From Holosporaceae bacterium (GTDB lineage Bacteria; Pseudomonadota; Alphaproteobacteria; UBA3830), in NCBI GenBank assembly GCA_031276835.1, contig JAISMI010000029.1:1-5629 (forward strand): a stretch of DNA of 5,629 bases, written 5' to 3'. Under the pieces are notes generated by a model that saw only the letters and a list, made by a program, of their open reading frames with translations, made no database searches and had not been told where the DNA came from. A program made the position numbers and the translations under genes. This document shows, one piece after another, positions 1 to 5,051 of the stretch (the first letter of the stretch is position 1; every line of letters begins with the position of its first letter).

Positions 1-59
1 CACAACGCCGCCACAAAATTTCGAAATCAAAGAATTTTTAAGAAGCTTGGATCGCAATT

Positions 60-74
60 TTCTTGAAATTTCAG
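60..74 (-). repeat. 15-nt tRNA-tail repeat, copy A (after tRNA-Glu)
   Basis: Read on the minus strand, the bases CTGAAATTTCAAGAA begin one base after the CCA of tRNA-Glu. An identical 15-mer begins one base after the CCA of tRNA-Met at 4313-4327. The inner TGAAATTTCA is a perfect 10-bp palindrome. No T-run follows, so this is not a normal intrinsic terminator. The match and the equal offset are seen directly; the function (element end, attachment-site flank or tRNA 3' trailer signal) is unknown. Confidence 0.7.
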
Positions 75-75
75 G

Positions 76-151
76 TGGCGTCCCCTAGGGAATTCGAATC
101 CCTGTTATCGCCGTGAGAGGGCGACGTCCTAGGCCACTAGACGAAGGGGAC
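76..151 (-). tRNA. tRNA-Glu (anticodon CTC)
   Basis: The minus strand folds into a full 76-nt cloverleaf. The acceptor stem is GTCCCCT/AGGGGAC with discriminator G, and the CCA is encoded at 78-76. The anticodon stem TCGCC/GGCGA carries loop CTCTCAC with anticodon CTC at 117-115. The T arm is AGGGA/TCCCT around TTCGAAT. The body closely matches the familiar bacterial tRNA-Glu sequence, which usually carries TTC; here C34 makes it the isoacceptor dedicated to GAG codons. It is transcribed away from hemW. The 15-nt repeat at 60-74 follows directly. Confidence 0.95.
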
Positions 152-169
152 GGAAAGTAGCGGAATGTT
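152..169 (+). repeat. Imperfect 18-bp direct repeat, copy 1
   Basis: This copy abuts the 5' end of tRNA-Glu. It matches 299-316 at 16 of 18 positions; the two differences are both G/T, and the shared core is TAGCG-AATGTT. The copies lie 147 bp apart, one just before each of the two divergent genes. The role is unknown; a shared operator or a small duplication are both possible. Confidence 0.45.
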
Positions 170-193
170 ATAATATTAGGATTGCAAAATCAA
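167..193 (-). promoter_or_regulatory. Candidate promoter of tRNA-Glu
   Basis: On the minus strand a -35-like TTGATT (193-188) is followed after 15 bases by a -10-like TATAAC (172-167). Transcription would start about 8-10 bases before the mature tRNA 5' end, a leader length typical for tRNA genes. The spacer is shorter than ideal and the region is AT-rich. A TATAAT on the plus strand (169-174) has no matching -35 because that position lies inside the tRNA gene. Confidence 0.3.
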
Positions 194-298
194 GGTATTT
201 TCATCCGTCAAAAACGCATTTTTGTTCCCAATTTCCTATCAATTGAAGAGTTTTCCGCCAAATCGGCGTAAAATGTCCGCGTTTGGTTGTGGAAAGCG

Positions 299-316
299 GG
301 AAATTAGCGTAATGTT
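299..316 (+). repeat. Imperfect 18-bp direct repeat, copy 2
   Basis: Second copy of the repeat at 152-169, located 36 bp before the hemW start codon. A weaker related string (GCGTAAAATGT) lies at 266-276, so up to three degenerate units may occur in this intergenic region. The matches are seen in the sequence; any regulatory role is inference. Confidence 0.4.
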
Positions 317-351
317 TCGCGAGAGTAACGCAAGGACAAAATTTTTCTAAA

Positions 352-1500
352 ATGGAAGAGATAGCAATATATCTACACTGGCCGTTCTGCAAATCCAAAT
401 GCCCCTATTGCGATTTTGCAAGTATCCGACAGAACGACGCGTCTCTGTACGAAAAATTCGAAGATCTCTTATTATTGGATTTGACGAGGAGCATATCGGA
501 AATTGGAGATCGACGCATAAAAAGCGTTTTTTTCGGAGGAGGCACTCCTTCGCTGATGAATCCAAAGTCAATCGAAAAAATTCTAAACTTTTTGATAAAA
601 AAATTCTCAATGACGAACGAAGCGGAAATTACTCTGGAGGCTAATCCGGACACTTTTTGCCGAAATAAAATGAAAGATTTCAAAAATGCCGGAATAAATA
701 GAGCGTCCCTAGGCGTACAGAGCTTTTTCGATAAAAATCTAAGATTTTTGAGCAGAAGTTACGGCGAAAAACAATCCGTCGCAGCGGCAGAAATTGTCGC
801 CCAGACTTTTGAAAACTTCAGTTTCGATTTTATATACGGATATGAAGGTCAAACCGTTAAAAATTTTGCTCAAGATCTCGAGCGCGCAGTAAATTTTGAA
901 TGCAAACACATTTCCTGCTATCAATTAACTTTCGAAGAAAACACTCCGTTTTATGAAAAAATGCTGGCCGGCGTCATAAAAAAAATAGACGAGAACAAAG
1001 AAATAGAACTCTATGATTACATAGAAGATTTTTTGGAAAATAATAATATTTTTCGTTACGAAAGTTCGAATTATTCAATGGCGGGATTTGAATCGCGGCA
1101 TAATTTAGCCTATTGGAAGTATGAAGATTATCTTGGAGTTGGACCTAGCGCCCACAGTCGCGTCGTCGTTGATAAACGCAAAACAGAAATGGTAAAAATA
1201 TCCGACCCTTTTCTTTGGGAATCTGCCCTAAGCCAAAACAGATCCACATTTTCCCACATAAATACCCTGAGCGAAAAAGAAAAATTGGAAGAAATGATTA
1301 TAATGGGATTGCGGATGGTAAACGGCGTAACAATGGAAGATCTCTATCAAAAAGTTTCCCCTCGGGTTGTTAATGAAATTATTTCCGAAAAAAAATTAAA
1401 ATTCTTGACGGAGAAAAAATTAATGGCGAATGGAAAAATTCAACTCACTAAATCCGGATTAAAAAAAATGAATTCGGCGGTTAAATTTCTGCTGTCATAA
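352..1500 (+). CDS. hemW: HemW, radical-SAM-family heme chaperone
   Basis: HemW (formerly called a HemN-like oxygen-independent coproporphyrinogen oxidase) binds heme and a 4Fe-4S cluster in the cytoplasm and is thought to deliver heme to membrane haem proteins. At 382 residues it has the usual family length. The cluster motif is C13-K-S-K-C17-P-Y-C20-D-F, the short form typical of HemW. GGGTPS (62-67), EANPDT (96-101), NRASLGVQSF (116-125), CYQLTFEENTPFY (189-201) and the HemW-type HN-AYW-YEDYLGVGPSAHS stretch (about 250-269) are all intact. The family GLPGQT loop reads GYEGQT (163-168), a small deviation. The ATG start fits because the family's conserved N-terminus follows at once and an in-frame stop lies at 310-312. 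The ribosome site is poor: AAGGA at 332-336 is 15 bases from the ATG. Its stop faces recJ's stop with 2 bp between. A true coproporphyrinogen oxidase (HemN) is unlikely given the length and motif spacing. Confidence 0.95.
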   Translation: MEEIAIYLHWPFCKSKCPYCDFASIRQNDASLYEKFEDLLLLDLTRSISEIGDRRIKSVFFGGGTPSLMNPKSIEKILNFLIKKFSMTNEAEITLEANPDTFCRNKMKDFKNAGINRASLGVQSFFDKNLRFLSRSYGEKQSVAAAEIVAQTFENFSFDFIYGYEGQTVKNFAQDLERAVNFECKHISCYQLTFEENTPFYEKMLAGVIKKIDENKEIELYDYIEDFLENNNIFRYESSNYSMAGFESRHNLAYWKYEDYLGVGPSAHSRVVVDKRKTEMVKISDPFLWESALSQNRSTFSHINTLSEKEKLEEMIIMGLRMVNGVTMEDLYQKVSPRVVNEIISEKKLKFLTEKKLMANGKIQLTKSGLKKMNSAVKFLLS

Positions 1501-1502
1501 TC

Positions 1503-3191
1503 TTATATTTTGATTGATTCAGCCATATCTTCCAATTGAAAACTCACATACTGCTGATTATTCCAGGATGAAATCGACAATGTTCCCAACAGACTAACCG
1601 GAACAATTTTCTCGGCCAGTATTAGGGAACCCAACGGAGTATCCAAGCTTCTAAAGGAAATCGCCCGCAGAGAATTTCCTTTATCGTCCGCCATGACGAA
1701 GGCGATGTGATTTTCTCCAACGATTTTAGCCTGGGTTATTTTAATATTGGGAACGACAAATTTGGGATATCGGTTTCCGGCTCCAAAAGGTTCTAGAACC
1801 GACATGGATTCCACCAATTTTATCGATATCGCATCCAGCGACATTATGCAATCCGCGTATAATTCCGGAGGAGACGGTTTATACTTTATGTCCTCCTTAA
1901 GAAATTTCAAGAGATCGTCTATTTTGGACATGTCCATCGAAAATCCGGCAGCCATGGAGTGGCCTCCTCCGGATATGATAACTCCTTTTTCAATTCCACG
2001 TCTTATTACGGCGGAAATATCGACTCCTTCTATGGATCTGCACGACGCTTTCCCCACGCCATTGGAGTCGCAGCAAATTATAATTGACGGCTTGTTGTAT
2101 TTTTCTCTCAGTCGTCCGGCGATAATCCCTATAATTCCCACATACCAATCGGCGTTATGGGAACATATGAAATTAAGATCGTCTTTAACAAACTGCGTCG
2201 CCTCTTCCATGATTTTCATTTCCTGTAGTTGCCGCTCCCTATTTAAATCCTCCAACCGTAGGGATATTTCTTTTGCCTCGACGGGATTTCTTGTTGTAAG
2301 CAACTTGACCCCCATGTCGGCAGACGCCATTCTTCCGGACGCATTCAATCTTGGTCCCAAAAAGAAGGCAATCGTTTCGGAAGTAACGGCCCTGTCTTTG
2401 TGAGCAAATAACAATGCGTCTATTCCTATATTTTTCCTTTGCCCTATGACTTTTAATCCCGTCGACACAAACGCTCTATTTAGCTCCGCCAGAGTCACAA
2501 CATCGCATACGGTCGCGATGGCGACCATATCCAGATAATCCATAAGATTAGGTTCTTCTCCGTTGGAATAGAACTTTACTTCTCTCAATTGCCGATTGAC
2601 TCCGACAATGCAGAGAAAAACTAATCCGGCGGCGCATAGATATTGGTAATGGCCTTTTTCGTCCGGCCTATGCGGATTTACTATTATGGAACCGTCGCAT
2701 ACCGTCGCCATTTTGTGATGATCTATAACAATCAGATCGATTCCGTTGTCTCGAACATAGTTCAATTCTTCCCGCGAGTTAGAACCGCAATCTACGGCGA
2801 CGATTAAACAGTCTCTGTGTTTTTCTATGTTCGGTATGCTCAGTCCATATCCGTCGTTAAATCTGCTTGGAATCGAATAGGCATGGTCCGCCCCTATGCG
2901 CTCCAAAAACTTTATAAAAATGGAAACCGAGGATATGCCGTCTACGTCGTAGTCTCCTAAAATCGCGATCCTCCGCTTGTTTCGTATGGCTAAAACTATG
3001 CTATTGACGGCCCGCTCCATGTCAATGAAAACAAATGGATCCGGCATGACGTTCCTGACGGAGGTATTGATGAACGCATTCACATCCTCTATTCCTCTAT
3101 TTCGAGCGAGAATGTCAACTATATCTTCGCATGCGGAGCCGCCGCGAACGTTCCAAATTCTATTGGTTAGAGACGTTATCTTGTAGCTCAT
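1503..3191 (-). CDS. recJ: RecJ, single-stranded-DNA 5'-3' exonuclease
   Basis: RecJ degrades single-stranded DNA 5' to 3' in RecF-pathway recombination, mismatch repair and replication-fork processing. At 562 residues it is close to the E. coli length (about 577). The DHH-domain motifs are in order: GDYDVDG (79-85), VDCGS (133-137), IDHH (156-159), NPHRPDE (172-178), and ATVCDVV (226-232), where the family more often has ATVADVV. The second half has GPRLNASGRM (279-288) and the DHHA1 glycine motif GGGHSMAAGF (408-417). A C-terminal OB-like region begins near LEPFGAGN (466-473). All metal-binding aspartates and histidines appear present, so it should be active. The ATG lies 3 bp after the TAG of the upstream transporter gene and has no clear Shine-Dalgarno sequence, so translation is probably coupled to that gene. 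Confidence 0.96.
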   Translation of the reverse strand: MSYKITSLTNRIWNVRGGSACEDIVDILARNRGIEDVNAFINTSVRNVMPDPFVFIDMERAVNSIVLAIRNKRRIAILGDYDVDGISSVSIFIKFLERIGADHAYSIPSRFNDGYGLSIPNIEKHRDCLIVAVDCGSNSREELNYVRDNGIDLIVIDHHKMATVCDGSIIVNPHRPDEKGHYQYLCAAGLVFLCIVGVNRQLREVKFYSNGEEPNLMDYLDMVAIATVCDVVTLAELNRAFVSTGLKVIGQRKNIGIDALLFAHKDRAVTSETIAFFLGPRLNASGRMASADMGVKLLTTRNPVEAKEISLRLEDLNRERQLQEMKIMEEATQFVKDDLNFICSHNADWYVGIIGIIAGRLREKYNKPSIIICCDSNGVGKASCRSIEGVDISAVIRRGIEKGVIISGGGHSMAAGFSMDMSKIDDLLKFLKEDIKYKPSPPELYADCIMSLDAISIKLVESMSVLEPFGAGNRYPKFVVPNIKITQAKIVGENHIAFVMADDKGNSLRAISFRSLDTPLGSLILAEKIVPVSLLGTLSISSWNNQQYVSFQLEDMAESIKI

Positions 3192-3194
3192 TGG

Positions 3195-4148
3195 CTAGGA
3201 CAATTTCGTGGTAGAATCAGCCGACTCCAACGGTTCCGCTTTAATTATCACGTCGACTTTTTCGAACATTCCCATGAGTTTTGACTCTATTGTTTTGGTA
3301 ATGTCATTTGCCTCCGAAAATGAAACGGCCGGAGAAACTTGCACTATGGATTCGACATATTTTTTCATGCCGGCGGATCTAGTTTTTAATATTTTGATCT
3401 TCTCGACTCCGGCTACGGATTTTATCGTATTCAAAATGCTATTTTGAATTTTTTGAGGAAGAGAAGCGTCCATCAAATCGACAATTGCGCCTTTTAAAAT
3501 CAAAAATGCGCTGTACAAAACGTATCCGCCAATAATTACCCCGCATACAAGATCTATATACGCGAAAAATCTTGACGCCGCCAAAGACACAATAATACAG
3601 ATATTCACAAGAAAATCCGATAAATAGTGCAACGCGTCGCCCCTAACTAGGAGCGAATCCGTCTTTCTGGCCACATATTTTTGAAAATATATCAGTTGAT
3701 ACACGGCAAAACATGAAATTATCATCACGACGATTCCAACTTCGGTGTTGCTTACCGGTTTGGGATCCAAAAGCGTCTCGTACGCCTCGGCAAAAATCAT
3801 GATTCCCGAATAAATAACCAACAAACACTGAAAAAGCGCCATTATCCCCTCTACTTTTTCATGACCAAAATTGTGTCCCTTGTCGAAGGAAATGGAGGAA
3901 AACAGCAAAGCGTGATAGGCCAGAAATGAGGTGAGCGCATCCAAAATGGAATCGCTCATGGACGCCCTCATAGAAATGGAATCCGTGATTATCCAAGCCA
4001 CAAATTTCAAAATTATCAGACCAATCGAAGTAATAACTCCGAGAACTACGGACTTTTTTGCAAGATCCGAATGAGAATAATTCTTAGAATAAAGATCCAA
4101 CATGTTGTCGAACAATTTTACACGAAAAAACATAAACGTCGCTTTCAA
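3195..4148 (-). CDS. FieF/YiiP-like cation diffusion facilitator (metal/H+ antiporter)
   Basis: This inner-membrane divalent-cation exporter (Zn/Fe/Cd type by family) has 317 residues as drawn. About six membrane helices are visible (near 33-56, 60-84, 102-122, 136-157, 177-194 and 199-220). The transport site is D66-x3-D70 in helix 2 and H174-x3-D178 in helix 5, the DD-HD set of FieF-like carriers; Mn-type members carry DD-DD. The loop site D89/H92/H96, within the FGHEKVEG stretch, is also kept. In the C-terminal cytosolic domain the positions of YiiP histidines 232, 248, 261 and 283 read K252, I268, N281 and K303, so the regulatory binuclear site appears lost. The longest frame opens with TTG at 4148; ATG at 4133 or 4103 are alternatives, and 4103 would leave a normal 17-residue tail before helix 1. 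None has a clear ribosome site. It precedes recJ by 3 bp, presumably on one transcript. Confidence 0.9.
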   Translation of the reverse strand: MKATFMFFRVKLFDNMLDLYSKNYSHSDLAKKSVVLGVITSIGLIILKFVAWIITDSISMRASMSDSILDALTSFLAYHALLFSSISFDKGHNFGHEKVEGIMALFQCLLVIYSGIMIFAEAYETLLDPKPVSNTEVGIVVMIISCFAVYQLIYFQKYVARKTDSLLVRGDALHYLSDFLVNICIIVSLAASRFFAYIDLVCGVIIGGYVLYSAFLILKGAIVDLMDASLPQKIQNSILNTIKSVAGVEKIKILKTRSAGMKKYVESIVQVSPAVSFSEANDITKTIESKLMGMFEKVDVIIKAEPLESADSTTKLS

Positions 4149-4193
4149 TAGTTAATTTGTACATACTACACTAACTGGAATTTTTTTTCATTA

Positions 4194-4222
4194 TTCACTT
4201 TTAATTTTTTGTGTTGTAGTAT
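4194..4222 (+). promoter_or_regulatory. Candidate promoter of tRNA-Met
   Basis: TTCACT (4194-4199) and TAGTAT (4217-4222) are separated by the ideal 17 bases, and each hexamer matches consensus at 4 of 6 positions. The predicted start near 4229 leaves a leader of about 6 bases before the tRNA, as expected for a tRNA gene. TGTAGTAT at 4215-4222 is the inverse of ATACTACA at 4163-4170, forming a spaced 8-bp inverted repeat in this divergent region. Confidence 0.4.
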
Positions 4223-4226
4223 TCAA
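4198..4226 (-). promoter_or_regulatory. Candidate promoter of the fieF-like gene and recJ
   Basis: On the minus strand TTGAAT (4226-4221) is followed by a 17-base spacer and TAAAAG (4203-4198); each hexamer matches consensus at 4 of 6 positions. Transcription would start near 4191 and leave a leader of about 40-90 bases depending on the start codon. An alternative -10-like TAGTAT lies at 4168-4163 but lacks a good -35. The -35 box overlaps the -10 box of the opposing tRNA-Met promoter. Confidence 0.3.
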
Positions 4227-4234
4227 GCGCATTT

Positions 4235-4311
4235 GGCGGGATAGCTCAGTCGGTTAGAGCGGCGGAATCATAATCCGCGTGTCGGGGGTTCAAGTCCCTC
4301 TCCCGCTACCA
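4235..4311 (+). tRNA. tRNA-Met (CAT), probably elongator
   Basis: A complete 77-nt cloverleaf with encoded CCA (4309-4311). Acceptor GGCGGGA pairs with TCCCGCT, including a G1-U72 wobble, and the discriminator is A. The anticodon stem GCGGA/TCCGC encloses loop ATCATAA with CAT at 4269-4271. The T stem GGGGG/CCCTC has one G-T pair. The initiator type is unlikely because it normally has a mismatched 1-72 pair and GGG/CCC at the base of the anticodon stem. The lysidine-type tRNA-Ile2 also carries CAT and cannot be fully excluded by eye, but the sequence resembles alphaproteobacterial elongator tRNA-Met. Its 3' end borders the putative integrated element. Confidence 0.93.
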
Positions 4312-4558
4312 GCTGAAATTTCAAGAAGATATAACAACTCAAGAAATCCTTTTTAAAAATTTTGTGTGTAGTTTTGTGGGTAGTAATCCTATTTGCATCG
4401 GGATGCGCATATTGGCCGACGGCAGTGAAGCTTGGCATAAGCCGAAGCTTTTTCAGCAGAGAGATATTTATTGGCTCTTGGTAATTATATGCAGGTTTTG
4501 CCGGTACAATGGAAGAGGAATCAATTTCAATACCTTTCCGCATTAATTTTATCATCAT
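4268..4558 (-). CDS. Unrecognised small ORF, possibly not a real gene
   Basis: A 96-codon frame that I do not recognise. For it being real: its ATG (4558-4556) overlaps the TGA of the preceding HTH gene in an ATGA arrangement, the mark of translational coupling, and the first 60 or so residues have normal protein composition with no membrane segment. Against: no ribosome site is visible. The part reading TTHKTTHK is simply the reverse of the 12-bp DNA repeats. The last 14 or so codons are antisense to tRNA-Met, giving the GEGLEPPTRGL ending that commonly appears in false ORFs over tRNA genes. An upstream in-frame ATG (4588) exists but overlaps the HTH gene more. It could be a remnant whose true end was replaced when the element joined the tRNA. 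Confidence 0.3.
   Translation of the reverse strand: MMIKLMRKGIEIDSSSIVPAKPAYNYQEPINISLLKKLRLMPSFTAVGQYAHPDANRITTHKTTHKIFKKDFLSCYIFLKFQLVAGEGLEPPTRGL
4313..4327 (+). repeat. 15-nt tRNA-tail repeat, copy B (after tRNA-Met)
   Basis: CTGAAATTTCAAGAA begins one base after the CCA of tRNA-Met and is identical to the minus-strand copy that begins one base after the CCA of tRNA-Glu. The two copies face outward and bracket the 4.2-kb hemW-recJ-fieF core as an inverted pair. The base between CCA and the repeat differs (G here, C at tRNA-Glu), so the shared block is not just part of a common tRNA 3' end. Confidence 0.7.
4360..4383 (+). repeat. Tandem 12-bp repeat, arm-site-like
   Basis: Two directly adjacent units, TTTTGTGTGTAG (4360-4371) and TTTTGTGGGTAG (4372-4383), differ at one base. 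A third, exact copy of the first unit lies at 5008-5019. Short direct repeats 50-70 bp beyond a tRNA 3' end are how arm-type binding sites of tyrosine integrases are usually arranged. That role is inferred; no integrase gene is seen in the window. Confidence 0.6.
4428..4453 (+). terminator. Hairpin with T-tail, possible intrinsic terminator
   Basis: AAGCTTGGC (4428-4436) pairs with GCC-G-AAGCTT (4441-4450) around loop ATAA, with a single bulged G at 4444. TTT follows, making a five-T run with the last two stem bases. It reads in the direction of tRNA-Met and could end that transcript about 120 bases past the tRNA. The stem is half A/T, so it would be weak, and it lies antisense to the small ORF at 4268-4558. 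Confidence 0.35.
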
Positions 4559-4776
4559 TTTACACGTCGCGTATTGTTTTCTAACCATTGAACAAGATCA
4601 TCTATGCGATAAATTGTTCTTTTTCCTATGATTTTTCGGTTTTTTATACCTTTTCCTTTTATATCCAGCTTAGCCATGGTTTTTCCGGATATAATACCGC
4701 CTGTTATATCTCTCAACTGGTTTCTGCATACATATTCTGCATGGCAGTGCTTTTTTAACTTTGCAAATATACTCAT
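4555..4776 (-). CDS. Small excisionase/AlpA-like helix-turn-helix protein
   Basis: A 73-residue basic protein. Residues 14-68 form a compact DNA-binding unit: a helix-turn-helix region (about 18-35, RNQLRDITGG), then D38 with the glycine-rich GKG (41-43) and the wing IGKRTIYRIDDLVQWLE (50-66). The Tyr-x2-Asp-x2-V-x-WLE ending is typical of small MerR/AlpA/excisionase-type HTH proteins on integrated elements. It aligns without gaps to the next gene upstream, with 17 identities over 58 residues. A good ribosome site (GAGGGAGAG, 4793-4785) precedes the ATG, and only 2 bp separate it from the upstream stop. The likely role is a recombination directionality factor or a regulator of the element; no substrate is known. 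The family call is by pattern only. Confidence 0.6.
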   Translation of the reverse strand: MSIFAKLKKHCHAEYVCRNQLRDITGGIISGKTMAKLDIKGKGIKNRKIIGKRTIYRIDDLVQWLENNTRRVK

Positions 4777-4778
4777 AT

Positions 4779-5051
4779 TTATCGCTCTCCCTCATATTTT
4801 GTTTTCGTTTCAAGCCATAAAACGACGCTATCGACTTCATAAAAGATTTTAGCTCCTCTTGCATACCTCGGGGTTATACCATCGCCCCTTGCATCCATTG
4901 TGTTCAAGGAACGTTGCTTAAACATGCCGTTCGTAAATTCGGATACACGGTCGCGAGATACAAACGGAGACGGCCATTTTTCTTTAAGCCTGTCCCAGTT
5001 ATGTGTATTTTGTGTGTAGTTTCGGCATTTTGCGTCTAATATTTCAGTCAT
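4779..5051 (-). CDS. Small excisionase/AlpA-like helix-turn-helix protein, paralogue
   Basis: A 90-residue protein whose second half (about 28-82) repeats the fold of the downstream 73-residue protein: SRDRVSEFTNG, then D-x2-G-x-GI, then FYEVDSVVLWLE. The first 28 residues are extra and polar, and have no recognised domain. Key family positions (R, T, G, D, G, G, Y, D, WLE) are kept, so it should still fold. The ATG at 5051 has a strong ribosome site (GAGGG at 5060-5056, four bases away), and an in-frame stop lies just upstream, which fixes the start. It is the first gene of a minus-strand operon pointing at tRNA-Met. No clear promoter was found in the 330 bases upstream. Tandem HTH pairs of this kind are common on small integrative elements. 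Confidence 0.6.
   Translation of the reverse strand: MTEILDAKCRNYTQNTHNWDRLKEKWPSPFVSRDRVSEFTNGMFKQRSLNTMDARGDGITPRYARGAKIFYEVDSVVLWLETKTKYEGER
5008..5019 (+). repeat. Third copy of the 12-bp repeat
   Basis: An exact copy of TTTTGTGTGTAG, preceded by a partial unit (GTGTA, 5003-5007). It lies inside the 5' part of the minus-strand HTH gene at 4779-5051, where it encodes part of the low-complexity NYTQNTHN stretch. A CTGTCCCA string, like those in the 5230-5319 structure, lies close by at 4990-4997. Confidence 0.5.

Noticed and set aside
255..274. Small hairpin CGCC-AAATC-GGCG with flanking T and A runs, as a terminator.
   Set aside because: Only four G/C pairs, a short tail, and no gene on either strand ends near it.
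201..398. A 65-codon minus-strand frame between tRNA-Glu and hemW.
   Set aside because: It overlaps the start of hemW antisense, has no motif and no clear ribosome site, and its end covers the putative promoter region.
1747..2403. A 218-codon open frame on the plus strand.
   Set aside because: It is fully antisense to recJ, which has all family motifs in frame; the frame has no recognisable domain.
4268..4311. The GEGLEPPTRGL ending as a protein motif.
   Set aside because: It is the reverse complement of the tRNA-Met T-arm and anticodon region, a well-known false peptide over tRNA genes.
4395..4406. GCATC-GG-GATGC inverted repeat after tRNA-Met.
   Set aside because: A 5-bp stem with a 2-base loop is too small to support a function, and it occurs often by chance.
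4670..4864. A 64-codon minus-strand frame with a Cys-x2-Cys pair.
   Set aside because: It lies out of frame across the junction of the two HTH genes, both of which have better ribosome sites and matched domains.
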